Origin: CAMAVH01 sp036500145
GTDB lineage: Bacteria > Pseudomonadota > Alphaproteobacteria > SMXQ01
DNA length: 6,308 nucleotides
Assembly: GCA_036500145.1 (NCBI GenBank)
Contig: DASYCO010000006.1
Span: 1 to 6,308, forward strand
Direction: 5' to 3'
In this document: positions 5,162-6,308 of the stretch, piece by piece
Layout: each line of letters opens with the position of its first letter
Numbering within the stretch: position 1 is the stretch's first letter
Position numbers and translations under genes: made by a program
The notes under the pieces: model-generated
What the model saw: only the letters and a program-made list of their open reading frames with translations
What the model was told of the DNA's origin: nothing
Database searches by the model: none

Positions 5162-6308
5162 ATGTCAGCCAACCTGTCGGCGCTCGCCTACCTCATCAGC
5201 TCGATCCTGTTCATCATGGCGCTGCGCGGGCTTTCCAGCCCGGAATCGTCGCGCCGCGGCAATACTTTCGGCATGGTCGGCATGCTCATCGCCGTCGTCA
5301 CGACCGTGGCGCTGCCGAGCGTGTTCTCCTACACGGAGATCCTGATCGCCCTGCTCATCGGCGGCGGCATCGGCGCCGTCACCGCGCGCCGCGTGCAGAT
5401 GACGCAGATGCCGCAGCTCGTCGCCGCCTTCCACTCGCTCGTCGGCCTCGCCGCCGTGATGGTGGCGGCCGCCGCCTTCTACAATCCGGCGGCCTACGGC
5501 ATCGTCGACGCGGCGGGGCTGCTCAAGCTGTCGTCGCGCATCGAGATGTCGCTCGGCATCGTCATCGGCGCCATCACCTTCTCGGGCTCGGTCATCGCCT
5601 TCCTCAAGCTGGCGGGCCTCGTCTCGGGCAACCCGGTCGTGTTCAAGGGCCAGCATCTGCTGAACCTGCTGCTCGGCCTGGTCATCGTTGGCTTGATCGT
5701 GGCCTTCGTCATGAACCCGGATCCGCGCTGGTTCTGGGCCATGACGCTGCTCGCCTTCCTCGTCGGCTTCCTGATCATCATCCCGATCGGCGGCGCCGAC
5801 ATGCCGGTGGTCGTCTCGATGCTGAACAGCTACTCCGGCTGGGCGGCGGCGGGCATCGGCTTCACGCTGGAGAACACGGCGCTGATCGTCACCGGCGCGC
5901 TGGTCGGCTCCTCGGGCGCCATCCTCAGCTACATCATGTGCAAGGGCATGAACCGCTCGCTGTTCAACGTCATCCTCGGCGGCTTCGGCGGCGACACGTC
6001 GGCGGCCGTCGGCGGCGGCAAGACCGACCGTCCGGTCAAGGCGGGCAGCGCCGACGACGCGGCTTTCATCATGAAGAACGCCGGCAAGGTCATCATTGTG
6101 CCGGGCTACGGCATGGCCGTCGCCCAGGCGCAGCACGCCCTGCGCGAGATGGCTGACAAGCTGAAGGAAGAGGGCGTGGAGGTGAAGTACGCCATCCATC
6201 CGGTGGCGGGGCGCATGCCGGGCCATATGAACGTGCTGCTGGCCGAAGCTAACGTACCTTATGACGAAGTGTTCGAGCTGGAGGAGATCAACCACGAATT
6301 CTCCACCG
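5162..6308 (+). CDS. pntB: NAD(P) transhydrogenase, beta subunit (runs off the right edge)
   Basis: The first 382 residues are present; full-length PntB is about 460-480, so roughly the last 80-100 are missing. The N-terminal two thirds is a hydrophobic multi-helix membrane domain that forms the proton channel with the alpha-2 subunit. The last part is the start of domain III, which binds NADP(H). Residues known to matter in the E. coli protein fall at the same numbers here: His91 (AAFHSLVGLAAV), and Asp213 and Asn222 (GADMPVVVSMLN). The NADP-binding glycine motif GYGMAVAQAQ starts at residue 315 and is followed by the conserved HPVAGRMPGHMNVLLAEANVP region. The ATG at 5162 is supported by AAGGG 8 bases upstream and by the usual N-terminus. 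No frameshift or internal stop is seen up to the edge. A short run of A/T-ending codons near residues 363-367 is unlike the rest of the gene. Confidence 0.97.
   Translation, partial: MSANLSALAYLISSILFIMALRGLSSPESSRRGNTFGMVGMLIAVVTTVALPSVFSYTEILIALLIGGGIGAVTARRVQMTQMPQLVAAFHSLVGLAAVMVAAAAFYNPAAYGIVDAAGLLKLSSRIEMSLGIVIGAITFSGSVIAFLKLAGLVSGNPVVFKGQHLLNLLLGLVIVGLIVAFVMNPDPRWFWAMTLLAFLVGFLIIIPIGGADMPVVVSMLNSYSGWAAAGIGFTLENTALIVTGALVGSSGAILSYIMCKGMNRSLFNVILGGFGGDTSAAVGGGKTDRPVKAGSADDAAFIMKNAGKVIIVPGYGMAVAQAQHALREMADKLKEEGVEVKYAIHPVAGRMPGHMNVLLAEANVPYDEVFELEEINHEFST

Noticed and set aside
5165..6295. 376-codon open frame antisense to pntB
   Set aside because: Same mirror effect of codon bias. The plus-strand frame carries PntB with conserved residues at their expected positions.

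Overview
The window is high-GC bacterial DNA, roughly two thirds G+C by eye, with third codon positions almost always G or C. It is densely coding, with intergenic gaps of 2 to 132 bases. The nicotinamide nucleotide transhydrogenase is encoded by three genes: a soluble alpha-1, a small three-helix alpha-2 and a beta subunit. This is the split form known from Rhodospirillum rubrum and many other Alphaproteobacteria. Together with the composition it suggests an alphaproteobacterium, possibly Rhodospirillales-like; the genus cannot be read from the sequence.

Layout, left to right. (1) Minus strand, 1-176: the N-terminus of a TetR-family regulator that runs off the left edge. Its ATG overlaps, as ATGA, the stop codon of a short gene at 173-643, which encodes only the N-terminal ~156 residues of a long-chain acyl-CoA synthetase (AMP-binding family). 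The rest of the enzyme is absent. (2) An 83-base divergent spacer (644-726) with a candidate promoter for the rightward gene. (3) Plus strand, 727-2706: an oligoendopeptidase F-like M3 metallopeptidase with an unusual 76-residue Lys/Ala-rich, histone H1-like N-terminal extension. (4) Three bases further on, in convergent orientation, minus strand 2710-3552: a secreted serine alpha/beta hydrolase with a signal peptide and a recognisable Ser-Asp-His triad. (5) A 132-base divergent spacer (3553-3684) with a 10-bp direct repeat spaced 21 bp apart and two small stem-loops. (6) Plus strand, 3685 to the right edge: the pntAA-pntAB-pntB operon, with pntB cut off by the window end.

The three pnt genes make one membrane complex that uses the proton gradient to drive hydride transfer from NADH to NADP+. 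The acyl-CoA synthetase remnant and the TetR gene form a separate, probably translationally coupled unit. The peptidase and the secreted hydrolase appear to be independent single genes; nothing in the sequence links them functionally to the transhydrogenase.

I saw no CRISPR array, tRNA, rRNA, insertion sequence or phage gene, and no convincing evidence of a new multi-gene system. The points most worth a second look are the truncated acyl-CoA synthetase coupled to TetR, the H1-like tail on the peptidase, and the repeat and hairpin structure in the pnt upstream region.
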